Positions 44,648 to 53,856 of a stretch of 64,000 nucleotides of DNA are shown here, in pieces. The notes below the pieces were generated by a model that was not told the origin of the DNA, ran no database searches, and was given only the letters and a program-made list of their open reading frames with translations. The translations under genes and the position numbers were made by a program. The stretch is from positions 145,689-209,688 of the forward strand of contig NZ_SADB01000011.1 of the NCBI RefSeq assembly GCF_009669305.1, given 5' to 3'. Every line of letters begins with the position of its first letter. Position 1 is the first letter of the stretch. This DNA is from Ancylomarina sp. 16SWW S1-10-2. Lineage in GTDB: Bacteria; Bacteroidota; Bacteroidia; Bacteroidales; Marinifilaceae.

Positions 44648-45781
44648 ATGATACTAACACAAAAAAGAAGTGAAAATATAGTCTATGCACTACTTTGGGC
44701 CATGGTTATATCTCTTCCCGTTTTTACTTTAAAAGGTAGCGAAGAGTTCAACTGGAACCGAGTAATTTTTGAATGGATACGCACACTTCCTTTCTTACTG
44801 ATTTTTCTCGTAAATAATAGTTTATTGGCTCCTAAATTATTACTTAAGAAAAAACACATTTGGTATTTCACTTCCATATCAGTAATTGTTATTTTATTTT
44901 CAGTCTTTAATGATTTAAGCAGAATTCTTCATGAATTTCTATTTCAAGAAATTGGACAACATGGCAACTCAATTCGTCCCAGTGGACCAATGTTACAAGG
45001 AAGACCAATGATGCAAGGAGGTGCAGTAGAAGGATTTCAAGGCCCTCCAAATATGGGACCTGAAGCTAACAAACCCTTCAGCTTTCTCATCTTCGAAAAC
45101 ATAATTATTTCATTTTTAGTTGTTGGATTTAATAATGCCATAAAACTAGGAATCAGCAAACAAAAAGAGGATTTAGAACGCGAAGAAAAAGAGAAAATAC
45201 ATCTAAAAACAGAGCTATCTTTTTTGCGTCAACAAATTAGTCCACACTTTTTCATGAATACACTTAATAATATTCATGCTTTAATCGAAATGGACCAAGT
45301 TCAAGCTCAAAAATCGGTTATTGAATTGTCAAAATTAATGCGCTACTTACTCAATGAATCGAAAGAAGGGATAGCAACAATCAAAAATGAATTCGAATTT
45401 TTGAACTCTTACATCGATCTGATGCGTATTCGTTATTCCGACAAGGTTAAGATCAACATCGATCTTAAATTTACAAATGAATCGATCAAAATACCATCCT
45501 TACTTTTCATTTCCCTAGTGGAAAATGCATTTAAATACGGCGTTAGTTATTCGCAAGACTCTTACATTTCTATTAATACGAAACAAGATAAAGACCACTT
45601 ATATTTCGAAATAAAAAACAGTATATCAAGCAAGTCTAAAATAGAAAAAGGAACCGGTGTTGGTTTAGTAAATCTAAAAAAACAGCTAGATATTTTATTC
45701 CAAGAACAACATACTTTTGAAATAAACGAGAATGAAAATGAATATCAGGTAAAACTCATTATACCCTTACGAAATGATTAA
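44648..45781 (+). CDS. LytS-type sensor histidine kinase
   Basis: The 378-residue kinase has four membrane helices and an extracytoplasmic loop (about 105-140) rich in Gly, Pro, Met and Gln (including GPMLQGRPMMQGG). A His_kinase domain follows with 'FLRQQISPHFFMNTLNNIHAL' as the phospho-acceptor region, then the HATPase domain with 'LFISLVENAFKYG' and 'GTGVGLVNLKKQL'. The frame opens at 44543, but that start would overlap operator C, so the ATG at 44648 is preferred. It overlaps the response regulator gene by 8 bp. Confidence 0.9.
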   Translation: MILTQKRSENIVYALLWAMVISLPVFTLKGSEEFNWNRVIFEWIRTLPFLLIFLVNNSLLAPKLLLKKKHIWYFTSISVIVILFSVFNDLSRILHEFLFQEIGQHGNSIRPSGPMLQGRPMMQGGAVEGFQGPPNMGPEANKPFSFLIFENIIISFLVVGFNNAIKLGISKQKEDLEREEKEKIHLKTELSFLRQQISPHFFMNTLNNIHALIEMDQVQAQKSVIELSKLMRYLLNESKEGIATIKNEFEFLNSYIDLMRIRYSDKVKINIDLKFTNESIKIPSLLFISLVENAFKYGVSYSQDSYISINTKQDKDHLYFEIKNSISSKSKIEKGTGVGLVNLKKQLDILFQEQHTFEINENENEYQVKLIIPLRND

Positions 45782-46487
45782 CTGTATAGCCATAGACGAC
45801 GAGCCATTAGCTCTAAAACAAATATCAAATTATATAGAAAAGACCGCTTTCCTTAATCTGCAGTCAAGTTTCGACAACGCGATGGATGCCTTGCAATTTA
45901 TTGCAGAAAATAAGGTCGATCTTATTTTCTTGGACATTCACATGCCCGATTTAAACGGGATGGATATGGCTAAATCACTTGAAACAGGACCAAAAATTAT
46001 TTTCACAACTGCTTACAGTGAATACGCTATAGATGGCTTTAAAGTAAACGCATTAGACTATATTTTAAAACCACTCGACTATGCAACATTTTTAAAAGCT
46101 GCGCTAAAAGCTCAAACCCATTTCGATCAAATTCAAACAAAACCCGACGACCTTCAAGTAAGTCCAGATCACTTGTTCATTAAATCGGAATATAAGATTA
46201 TCAGAATTGAAATCAAAAACATTCTTTATATAGAAGGAATGAGAGAATACGTACGTATACATCTTGAAAATGCCAAACCACTGATGACACTTCTAAGTAT
46301 GAAAAAAATTGAGCAAAAACTGCCCGATTCATCTTTTATGAGAGTGCATCGATCCTACATCGTTAACCTCAATAAAATTTCCACAATAGAACGAAACAGA
46401 ATCATTTTCGATGATGTTTACATTCCAATTAGTGATCAATACAAAGAGAAATTTCAAAAATACATTGATAACAATTTCTTGATTTAA
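45774..46487 (+). CDS. LytTR-family response regulator
   Basis: The 237-residue protein has a receiver domain with the acidic pair Asp8-Asp9, phospho-acceptor Asp54 in 'LIFLDIHMPDLNG', and Lys in 'DYILKPLDYATF'. The C-terminal LytTR DNA-binding domain (about 140-237) has 'ILYIEGMREYVRIHL' and 'FMRVHRSYIVNLNKI'. LytTR domains bind two direct repeats about two helical turns apart. This matches the four operators at 39.6-46.7 kb, so it is the likely regulator of all four. Confidence 0.93.
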   Translation: MINCIAIDDEPLALKQISNYIEKTAFLNLQSSFDNAMDALQFIAENKVDLIFLDIHMPDLNGMDMAKSLETGPKIIFTTAYSEYAIDGFKVNALDYILKPLDYATFLKAALKAQTHFDQIQTKPDDLQVSPDHLFIKSEYKIIRIEIKNILYIEGMREYVRIHLENAKPLMTLLSMKKIEQKLPDSSFMRVHRSYIVNLNKISTIERNRIIFDDVYIPISDQYKEKFQKYIDNNFLI

Positions 46488-46532
46488 TTAAGCTATTTAT
46501 AACGCTTACGATATCAATTTACACATTATATC

Positions 46533-46567
46533 GCCTACTGAATAAACTTTTCAGAGGGCATTTTTTA
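46533..46567 (+). terminator. Terminator of the lytS-lytR operon
   Basis: GCCTACTGAA (46533-46542) pairs imperfectly with TTCAGAGGGC (46550-46559), followed by ATTTTTT. Confidence 0.7.
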
Positions 46568-46642
46568 TATAAGAGACTTCCATATACGAGTCAACTTCCC
46601 AAACAAGCATAAGATCTCAATCAACAACAAAGAAAAAACCAG

Positions 46643-46708
46643 TTCGTTGATGAAATACCTGCATTCGTTGATTCCTTTTTAAAAATAGTTCATTTAGCAA
46701 TAGTTTTG
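46643..46708 (+). promoter_or_regulatory. LytTR-type operator/promoter D (VTC-CotH operon)
   Basis: Two perfect TTCGTTGAT repeats start at 46643 and 46664, 21 bp apart. A consensus -7 TAGTTTTG starts at 46701, 37 bp after the second repeat starts. No TTG is found at -33, which fits an activator-dependent promoter. The VTC-gene ATG is at 46736. Confidence 0.85.
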
Positions 46709-46735
46709 ATCATATCAATCAAAAACGAGGCGCAT

Positions 46736-47485
46736 ATGAACACACATTCTTTTGAAAGTATTACGCTAAGTGAAATGGATAAGGTTAAGTTAATGAACAG
46801 AACTGATCAAAAGTATTGGTTTAACAGTAACTCCCTTTCTAATTTACTTGAAATGGTGAAAGAAGATTATTTTCTTTTGCACATTAAAGAACAAAATCAA
46901 TTGCCGTATGCGACAACTTATTTTGATACTGAGAATAACAAAATGTTTTCGGCACATCACAATGGCAAATTAAATCGCTTTAAAATCAGAAAACGAAGCT
47001 ATGTCAATTCAGGCATTAGTTTTCTAGAGATTAAATTCAAAAGCAACAAAGGACGAACCATTAAAAAACGAATTCCTAGCACAGATAAACATTTCATATT
47101 CACTGATGAGGAATCTCAATTTATCGATACAAACACACCATTTAAGACAAGTGAATTAAGACCATCCTTAGGTAATAAATTTACACGTTTAACATTGGTT
47201 AATAAAAATTTCAAGGAGAGATGCACCATCGATATAAACATTGAGTTTGAGGTGGAAAATAAAATTGTCCCTCTTGACAATTTGGTTATTGTAGAAATCA
47301 AGTCGGATGGGAAATCAACAGCTTCGCCACTCGCTTTAGCTTTACGCGAAAAAAGAATTAAGACCAGCGGTTTTAGCAAATATTGCGTTGGTAGAAGCGT
47401 AACCGATCCACTCCTAAAGAAGAATGCATTTAAACCCAAAATAAGAAGCATCGAAAAAGTTACACACACACATATTTATATCTAA
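46736..47485 (+). CDS. VTC-domain protein (polyphosphate-polymerase-like)
   Basis: The 249-residue protein has a single VTC catalytic-like tunnel-fold domain. Marks are 'MNRTDQKYWF' at the start, the basic 'YFDTENNKMFSAHHNGKLNR' with 'FKIRKRSYV', 'LEIKFKSNKGRTIKKRI' and 'IVEIKSDG'. In yeast VTC4 this domain makes polyphosphate from ATP; the bacterial stand-alone forms next to DUF4956 and CotH are uncharacterised. The ATG at 46736 is preferred to a TTG at 46706 that overlaps the -7 element. Confidence 0.85.
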   Translation: MNTHSFESITLSEMDKVKLMNRTDQKYWFNSNSLSNLLEMVKEDYFLLHIKEQNQLPYATTYFDTENNKMFSAHHNGKLNRFKIRKRSYVNSGISFLEIKFKSNKGRTIKKRIPSTDKHFIFTDEESQFIDTNTPFKTSELRPSLGNKFTRLTLVNKNFKERCTIDINIEFEVENKIVPLDNLVIVEIKSDGKSTASPLALALREKRIKTSGFSKYCVGRSVTDPLLKKNAFKPKIRSIEKVTHTHIYI

Positions 47486-47496
47486 TCAAAAAAAAC

Positions 47497-48198
47497 ATGC
47501 TCGATCTATTACAAATTTCAGATACAATTACCAATACAGCTCCAGCTTTAACAGGCTGGGAAGAACAGTTTCGATTTTTAGGAATCAAACTAATTAATGT
47601 TGGTGATTTTACCGAACTCATTGTCCGATTTGCCTTTAACACTTTTCTTCTTTTCTTGGTAACACATTGCATGTACGCAAAGAATAGCAGTCGAAAAGAT
47701 TTCTACTTCAGCTACCTTGCTATTGGTGTCATCGTATTTTTACTATGCTTCCTACTTAACAGCGTAAAACTTGAACTTGGTTTTGCACTTGGACTATTCG
47801 CCATATTTGGAATCATTCGCTACCGTACCGATGCCATTCCTATTAAGGAAATGACCTACTTGTTTATTATCATCGGTATATCTGTAATGAATGCACTTTC
47901 GAACAAAAAAGTTAGTTATTCTGAACTTATACTTACCAACACGTTGATTGTAGCTGGTCTTTGGTTTTTAGAGAAAAAACTGATGTTAAAACAAGAGAAG
48001 TCGATCAAACTAATTTATGAGAAAATTGAAAATATTCACAAAAATAAACATGAAGAAATGTTACGCGATTTTCAAGAAAGAACAGGCATCAATATCTGTC
48101 GATACGAAATTGAAAAGATCGATTTTCTAAGAGATGTAGCAGAAATAACCCTTTACTATAATGTAAATGGACAGCCTACAGACAAACACCTAAACTAG
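47497..48198 (+). CDS. DUF4956-family membrane protein
   Basis: The 233-residue protein has four to five membrane helices (about 45-155) with the conserved 'ALGLFAIFGIIRYRTDAIPIKEMTYLF' segment (split at residues 103-129). A soluble C-terminal alpha/beta tail of about 70 residues follows. The family has no known function and is often next to VTC-domain genes. The gene starts 11 bp after the VTC gene. Confidence 0.85.
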   Translation: MLDLLQISDTITNTAPALTGWEEQFRFLGIKLINVGDFTELIVRFAFNTFLLFLVTHCMYAKNSSRKDFYFSYLAIGVIVFLLCFLLNSVKLELGFALGLFAIFGIIRYRTDAIPIKEMTYLFIIIGISVMNALSNKKVSYSELILTNTLIVAGLWFLEKKLMLKQEKSIKLIYEKIENIHKNKHEEMLRDFQERTGINICRYEIEKIDFLRDVAEITLYYNVNGQPTDKHLN

Positions 48199-48203
48199 AA
48201 AGT

Positions 48204-48854
48204 ATGAAAATGCAAATTAAAAATACCCATTACCTCATTTTACTTATACTGCTAGTTGCAACATCAGCAAAAGCACAAGAAGTTGAAAATGAATTTCAAA
48301 CTAGAACTTCGGTCACACTAAGTACAAAACTGCTTAAAAACCTAAAAGTAAGTATTAGTCCTGAATTACGATTCGATGAAAATTTCGCTTTAGACAAATC
48401 ACTTTTGGAAGGAAATATTTCCTATAAATTAATTAAGAATCTGTCCTTGGGAGCCGGATTACGTTTTTATGCAAACAAAAGAGAAACTAAAAGTACCGAA
48501 TACTATAATCGTTATTTACTAAGTGCTAAGTATGACAGATCATTTGGCAGATTTGAACCATCCTTAAAAATAAGCTATACCAACTTCTCCGATGATGACT
48601 CGGATAATAATATGTTACGCTATAAGGCTGCAGTAAAATACAACATTCGCAAAAGCAAGTTTACACCTTTTATAGGTTTAGAAGCTTTTCAAGAAACAAG
48701 TGGCAGTGATTTATACAAAATGCGCTATTTCGTTGGCACAGATTACAAAATATGCAAGAAAAATTACATTGAGGCTTCATATAAATTCGACTATTTTCAG
48801 AACGAATTTAAAAACAAACACATTGTAAATATTGGCTACAAACTGAAATTTTAA
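48204..48854 (+). CDS. DUF2490-type outer-membrane beta-barrel protein
   Basis: The 216-residue protein has a signal peptide (1-24, ending AKAQ) and about ten alternating beta strands, ending in 'VNIGYKLKF' with a C-terminal Phe for BAM recognition. The DUF2490 family is a small outer-membrane barrel of unknown function. It lies 5 bp after the DUF4956 gene and 10 bp before the CotH gene. Confidence 0.8.
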   Translation: MKMQIKNTHYLILLILLVATSAKAQEVENEFQTRTSVTLSTKLLKNLKVSISPELRFDENFALDKSLLEGNISYKLIKNLSLGAGLRFYANKRETKSTEYYNRYLLSAKYDRSFGRFEPSLKISYTNFSDDDSDNNMLRYKAAVKYNIRKSKFTPFIGLEAFQETSGSDLYKMRYFVGTDYKICKKNYIEASYKFDYFQNEFKNKHIVNIGYKLKF

Positions 48855-48864
48855 ACTAAACATT

Positions 48865-50259
48865 ATGAAACTAAAATATCTATACCTACTGGCATTATTA
48901 ATAGGAATAACATGTGCTTGTCGCGATGATGACGCCATTGAAGACACCAAAGAAGGAACAACTGAAGAAGAAGTTATTGTTAACACCGAAACTTATCCTG
49001 ATTGGACAGATGCCACTCACAGTAAAAATGCTGATTTAAACTACTCAGTTGTATTCAATCAAAACGAAGTATTACGATTTGATATCGTAATAGACTCAGA
49101 TGATTGGTCTGATATGCAATCGGATTTATCTTCTAATTTAGGAGGTAATTCAGGAAGACCTGGACAATCAAGTACTACTGATTTCGATCCAATTTGGGTG
49201 CCTTGTTCCTTTAACTTTAACGATACAGAATGGTATCATGTTGGTATTCGTTACAAAGGCAACTCAAGCTTAAGTACTGCTTATCAGCAAGGCAATAATA
49301 AGCTTTCTTTTAAACTTGATTTCGATGAGTTCGAAGACGATTACCCTTCTTTAAAGAACCAACGCTTTTATGGTTTCAAGCAACTCAATCTTAATAACAA
49401 TTACGACGATTCTTCATTGATGCGCGAAAAAGTGGGTGCCGATTTATTTCGTCAATTCGGCTTAGCATCAGCTCAAACAACTTTCTGTGTTATATATATC
49501 GACAATGGTTCGGGATCGCAATACTATGGTGTTTACGCTTTAGTCGAAGAAGTTGATGATACTGTATTGGAAACACAATTTACTGATGACTCGGGAAACT
49601 TGTACAAGCCAGATGGTGACGCTGCCTCTTTTGCAAACAACACATTTAATGAGGGCGAAATGGAAAAGAAAAGCAACGAAGATGAAGGTGATTACACAGA
49701 TGTAAAAGCATTGTACACCATTATTAACAGTAGCGACAGAACAAACAATACAACCGAATGGAAAACCAATTTGGAAGAGGTATTTAATGTAGATGGATTC
49801 TTGAAATGGTTGGCAGCCAATACTGTCATTCAAAATTGGGATACATATGGTAATATGACACACAACTATTTTTTATATAACGATCCAGCCACAAGTAAAT
49901 TAACGTGGATTCCTTGGGACAATAATGAAGCCCTACAATATGGAAAAGCATATGGTTCACTAAGTCTTTCTTTAGACGAAGTTAGTTCTTCGTGGCCTTT
50001 GATCAGCTACTTGATTGATGATGCCGATTACAAACAAGTGTACGAAGATTACTTACTTCAATTTGTAAACGAAGTGTTTATTCCTGCACAACTTAGCGAG
50101 ACTTACACAACTTATTACAATTTAATTAAAGACTATGCTTACGCTGAAGAGTCGGGATATACTTACATTTCATACGATTCTGAATTCGACCAGGCAGTAG
50201 AAACGCTTAAAACACACGCTCAAGAAAGAAGCGATGCTGTAAATAGTTATCTTAATTAA
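48865..50259 (+). CDS. CotH-kinase-family lipoprotein
   Basis: The 464-residue protein has a lipoprotein signal (lipobox near 'ITCACRDDD') and a CotH kinase domain. Marks are 'GVRYKGNSS'-like 'GIRYKGNSSL', 'KLDFDEF', 'YYGVYALVEEVDD', 'NWDTYGNMTHNYFLY' (Asp326) and 'WIPWDNNEAL' (Asp352); the last two fit the catalytic and metal Asp of the family. CotH of Bacillus phosphorylates spore-coat proteins. Here the substrate is unknown, perhaps another member of this operon. A Gly/Ser/Pro-rich insert lies at about 91-108. Confidence 0.9.
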   Translation: MKLKYLYLLALLIGITCACRDDDAIEDTKEGTTEEEVIVNTETYPDWTDATHSKNADLNYSVVFNQNEVLRFDIVIDSDDWSDMQSDLSSNLGGNSGRPGQSSTTDFDPIWVPCSFNFNDTEWYHVGIRYKGNSSLSTAYQQGNNKLSFKLDFDEFEDDYPSLKNQRFYGFKQLNLNNNYDDSSLMREKVGADLFRQFGLASAQTTFCVIYIDNGSGSQYYGVYALVEEVDDTVLETQFTDDSGNLYKPDGDAASFANNTFNEGEMEKKSNEDEGDYTDVKALYTIINSSDRTNNTTEWKTNLEEVFNVDGFLKWLAANTVIQNWDTYGNMTHNYFLYNDPATSKLTWIPWDNNEALQYGKAYGSLSLSLDEVSSSWPLISYLIDDADYKQVYEDYLLQFVNEVFIPAQLSETYTTYYNLIKDYAYAEESGYTYISYDSEFDQAVETLKTHAQERSDAVNSYLN

Positions 50260-50793
50260 ATATTCATGACAATAAGAACCAAATTCGTATATATGTTATT
50301 TCTATCGCTGCCCTTCATTTCTTACACACGAAATGCAAACAAAGAATAGTTATAACTAGAACCATTTTATAAATAAACTAAAGGTGGAGATGCTGATGTA
50401 AAATCAGTTCTCCACCTTTTTAATACTTGACAATTTTCAGCACAAAAAGCCCTAAATATATCTGGCAAGGCTCCTTAACTGACCGATTTTAAAAAAAACC
50501 ACAAAAAGAAATAGAAATAAATATCTCTATGTAAAATACATAGAGTAGCTATTATATACCACTAAGTGGTTAAATTTGAATAAGCACACCTTGAAAAGTG
50601 CGTTAATCATCAGGCTATATAAAAGTTAAATGGTCTAGAAAATATTATATTTACATTTGTTTTTTTCATTTTCATTCAATACGTTTACGTAATTGCAATA
50701 AATACAGTAAGCTATTATTCTACTCGTTGTAAAAGCAAACATCGTATCAGATATTTACTAAATCCTAAAGATTAATTTTATTCATAATTTAAG
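50260..50793. other. Intergenic region before the PAS kinase
   Basis: This 534-bp gap holds a 27-residue frame (50266-50349, MTIRTKFVYMLFLSL...), too short to call, and the operon terminator at 50380. A consensus -7 box TACATTTG (50652-50659) would drive the PAS kinase with a leader of about 130 nt. The rest is A+T-rich without visible structure. Confidence 0.5.
50380..50419 (+). terminator. Terminator of the VTC-CotH operon
   Basis: AAAGGTGGAGA (50380-50390) pairs with TCTCCACCTTT (50409-50419), with inner CTGAT/ATCAG pairing and T's after it. Confidence 0.9.
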
Positions 50794-53550
50794 ATGGAGA
50801 GAAAAGTGGGTGAGAGTGAAGTGAAAAAGATCTCAAAATTACAGGATAAAGATATTTACAAAGACATTATCGATTTTGCACCAATTGGGTTCTACCAAAC
50901 AACAAGAGGAGGCGAAATTACAATGGTTAATGAAAAATTTGCCTCATTATTTGGTTATAAACAAAAGGAAGAGTTGCTTTCAAAAAACATTGCTGATTTC
51001 TATTTTGATAGAAATGAACGCGAAAGAATAATTGCAAAATTTGATGTTCAACCTAGTCCTAAAAGCAAAAATGCAGAAATAAAATTCAAAAAAAAGGATG
51101 GTACTCCGATATGGATTTTACTGACTGCTCGAGCAATTAAAAACGAAGAGAATATCACAATAAATTATGATGGATATATTGTTGATATCTCGATACAAAA
51201 AGAAGCCCAAAATCGTCAAGCTGAAAGTGAATTACAATTAGAAGCATACGTTAATTCAAGTTCGAGCATGATTTACATTAAGGATGAAAATCAGAAATAC
51301 CTGAAAGCAAATAAGAGTATTTGTAATTTTCTGAACAAAACAGAGAATGAAATAAGACACAAAAGTGACGAAGAAATTTTTGAAAACCCATTTGGCAAAG
51401 ACTTTGGTTGCTCCGATAAAAAAGCAATTATAGAAAATGAGAAAAATCATGAGATCAAACAATTGGGTGATCAAATTTTAGAAATTACTAAAATTCCACT
51501 TCAAATTGGCAATAAAAATCAAACTGCTGGCATAATACGAAACATAACAGAGCAAAAAAAACAAGAAAATATACAGCAATTTTTGTACGAAATATCAGAA
51601 TTGTCATTTAGCGACAACTCGCTCTCAGATTATCTTGGCAAAATTCATCAAGAAATAAAAAAATTCATAAGCGCTGAAAATTTTTACATCGCTTTATACG
51701 ATTCTTCAACTGAACAATACGCCTTTCCCTATCACATTGACGCCATTACTGAATACCCCGAGAATTACATCAGTAAGCTAGAAGGTAGCTTAACCAATTT
51801 GGTTCGTGAAACCCGAAAAGGAAAAATTATAGTAGGTGAAGCACAAGAGCAAGTGTATTCTAATAGTAATGCCAAAGTTATTGAAGAACCTTCTGCAGCA
51901 TGGATGGGCGCTCCCATCATCAACAAACTAACAGAAGAAATTATTGGAGTTATTGCCGTTCAAGACTATTCTAACTTGAATGCCTACACCGAATCTGAAC
52001 TTAAAGTACTAGAAATTATAGCCCATAACATAGGCATATTCATAAAAAGAGTAGAGTATGTTGAGCTTCTTGAAATAGCAAAAAAGAAAGCTGAAGAAAG
52101 TAATGAAGTCTACCATTCCCTTTTTAATAAAAATGCTTCAGTCATGATATTGGTAGACGATATCAATGGAAAAATTGTTGATGCAAACCAATCGGCTAGT
52201 GACTTTTATGGTTATTCGAAAAAAAAGATGTGCACTTTATCTATTCCAGATATTAGTATCGATAACAAAAAATCAATACTGGACGAAATAACTAAAACAA
52301 AGCAAAAAAGAAAATTTCGTAGTGAACACAAACACAAACTTTCGAATGGAAAGATAGTTGATGTTGAAGTGTTTAGTGGTGAAATTATCTTAAATGGAAA
52401 ATCATTAATATATTCTATTATTAATGATATTAGTCACCGAAAAAAAGCGGAATATGAGATACACCGACTAAATTCTGCAATTGATCAAAGTCTTTCTCCA
52501 ATAGCCCAGATAGACCTAAATGGAAAAATTATTTACGCAAACCCAGGCTATTGCAATACGTCTGGATATACACATCAAGAACTGATAGGACAACCTACCA
52601 GCATCCATAAATCAGGTATAACGCCTTTAAAGGCCTACAAAAACCTTTGGGACACCATTTCGTCGGGAAAAGTGTGGAAAGATGAAATAACAAACAAAAA
52701 AAAGAATGGTGAGCTATATGTAGAAGAGGTTGTTATTACGCCTGTATATAATAAAGAGAGGGAACTTCTAAGCTATATTAAGGTTTCCAGAGATATTACT
52801 GATGATTTAAAAATAAAAAACGAATTAATTAAAGCCAAAGAGAAAGCAGAAGAAAGTGATCGACTAAAATCAGCCTTTCTAATGAATGTGAGTCATGAAA
52901 TTAGAACACCGATGAATGGGATTTTAGGATTTACAGACCTATTGCAAGATGCCAATATAAATGGCGAAGAAAAAAATGAGTTCATCAATATAATTAAACA
53001 GTGTGGCGAAAGGCTACTCCGTACAGTAAACGATTTAATTGATATTTCGATGATTGAATCAGCCCAAGTAAAAATCTCGAAAACAAAATTAAACATTACA
53101 GAACAAATACAGGATTTGTATTTATTTTTTAAGCCCGAGGCAGAACAAAAAGGGATACAGCTAGAATTTATTAATAAAGCTGAAAATAAAGGTATCGACA
53201 TGGTAACAGATAAAACAAAATTTGTTTCTATTCTTACCAACTTGATTAAAAATGCCATTAAATACTCAAATAAAGGCATTATAAAAATTGATTTTGAGTG
53301 CATGCAAGAAGAAGATTCTATTCGATTTTCTGTAAAAGACCAAGGTATAGGTATTGCCCATGATAAACTCGATCGTATTTTTAACAGATTTGAACAAGAA
53401 GATATTGAGACTTCAAAAATTTATGAAGGATCGGGAGTTGGTTTATCCATAGCAAAAGGCTACGTAGAAGCTCTAGGTGGAAAAATATGGGTTGAATCGG
53501 AAAAAAACAAAGGCTCAAACTTCCAATTCACTTTACCTCTAAATTCTTAA
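50794..53550 (+). CDS. Multi-PAS/GAF sensor histidine kinase
   Basis: The 918-residue protein has no membrane helix, so it is a soluble sensor. The order is PAS (about 27-140), PAS (150-260), GAF (265-425), PAS (440-560), PAS (560-680), HisKA with His701 in 'NVSHEIRTPMNGILGF', and HATPase (about 795-918) with 'ILTNLIKNAIKYSNKG' and 'DQGIGIAHDKLDRIF'. No receiver domain is attached and no regulator is adjacent. It is convergent with the adhesin operon, whose last gene is also a kinase. Confidence 0.92.
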   Translation: MERKVGESEVKKISKLQDKDIYKDIIDFAPIGFYQTTRGGEITMVNEKFASLFGYKQKEELLSKNIADFYFDRNERERIIAKFDVQPSPKSKNAEIKFKKKDGTPIWILLTARAIKNEENITINYDGYIVDISIQKEAQNRQAESELQLEAYVNSSSSMIYIKDENQKYLKANKSICNFLNKTENEIRHKSDEEIFENPFGKDFGCSDKKAIIENEKNHEIKQLGDQILEITKIPLQIGNKNQTAGIIRNITEQKKQENIQQFLYEISELSFSDNSLSDYLGKIHQEIKKFISAENFYIALYDSSTEQYAFPYHIDAITEYPENYISKLEGSLTNLVRETRKGKIIVGEAQEQVYSNSNAKVIEEPSAAWMGAPIINKLTEEIIGVIAVQDYSNLNAYTESELKVLEIIAHNIGIFIKRVEYVELLEIAKKKAEESNEVYHSLFNKNASVMILVDDINGKIVDANQSASDFYGYSKKKMCTLSIPDISIDNKKSILDEITKTKQKRKFRSEHKHKLSNGKIVDVEVFSGEIILNGKSLIYSIINDISHRKKAEYEIHRLNSAIDQSLSPIAQIDLNGKIIYANPGYCNTSGYTHQELIGQPTSIHKSGITPLKAYKNLWDTISSGKVWKDEITNKKKNGELYVEEVVITPVYNKERELLSYIKVSRDITDDLKIKNELIKAKEKAEESDRLKSAFLMNVSHEIRTPMNGILGFTDLLQDANINGEEKNEFINIIKQCGERLLRTVNDLIDISMIESAQVKISKTKLNITEQIQDLYLFFKPEAEQKGIQLEFINKAENKGIDMVTDKTKFVSILTNLIKNAIKYSNKGIIKIDFECMQEEDSIRFSVKDQGIGIAHDKLDRIFNRFEQEDIETSKIYEGSGVGLSIAKGYVEALGGKIWVESEKNKGSNFQFTLPLNS

Positions 53551-53856
53551 ACTCAAACAGAATAGCGTCCCATAGTTCCTGCAGATATTATTTTTGATGC
53601 AGATTCAAGGTATCGCTCCTACGGAGCTTAAAAAAAGGAAACAAACCATTCCTCCTTGCTACCATACTGACGTTCCTAACGAAACTATAAAAGAGAACCG
53701 TAGCTCCTGCAGATATGCTATCTACAGGTACAGAGTTGGGGATTTATAATCCCCTCGTTCATGAAGCATGTTAATAATTTCCTATTCTAAAGATAATCTC
53801 GATCCTAAGTTTGGGGCAGCACAATAAAAACTAATCGTGCACAGACATTCCAAGAC
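53551..53856. other. Convergent intergenic region with short duplicated motifs
   Basis: The 306 bp contains two related motifs: AGTTCCTGCAGATATT (about 53574) and AGCTCCTGCAGATATG (about 53701). The first is followed by the palindrome GCTCCTACGGAGC (about 53615-53627). They look like remnants of a dispersed repeat. I see no strong T-run terminator for either converging kinase. Confidence 0.5.

Noticed and set aside
50794-53550. Membership of the PAS kinase in the LytTR regulon
   Set aside because: No 21-bp-spaced TTCGTTGAT pair is visible upstream, and a terminator separates it from the CotH operon.
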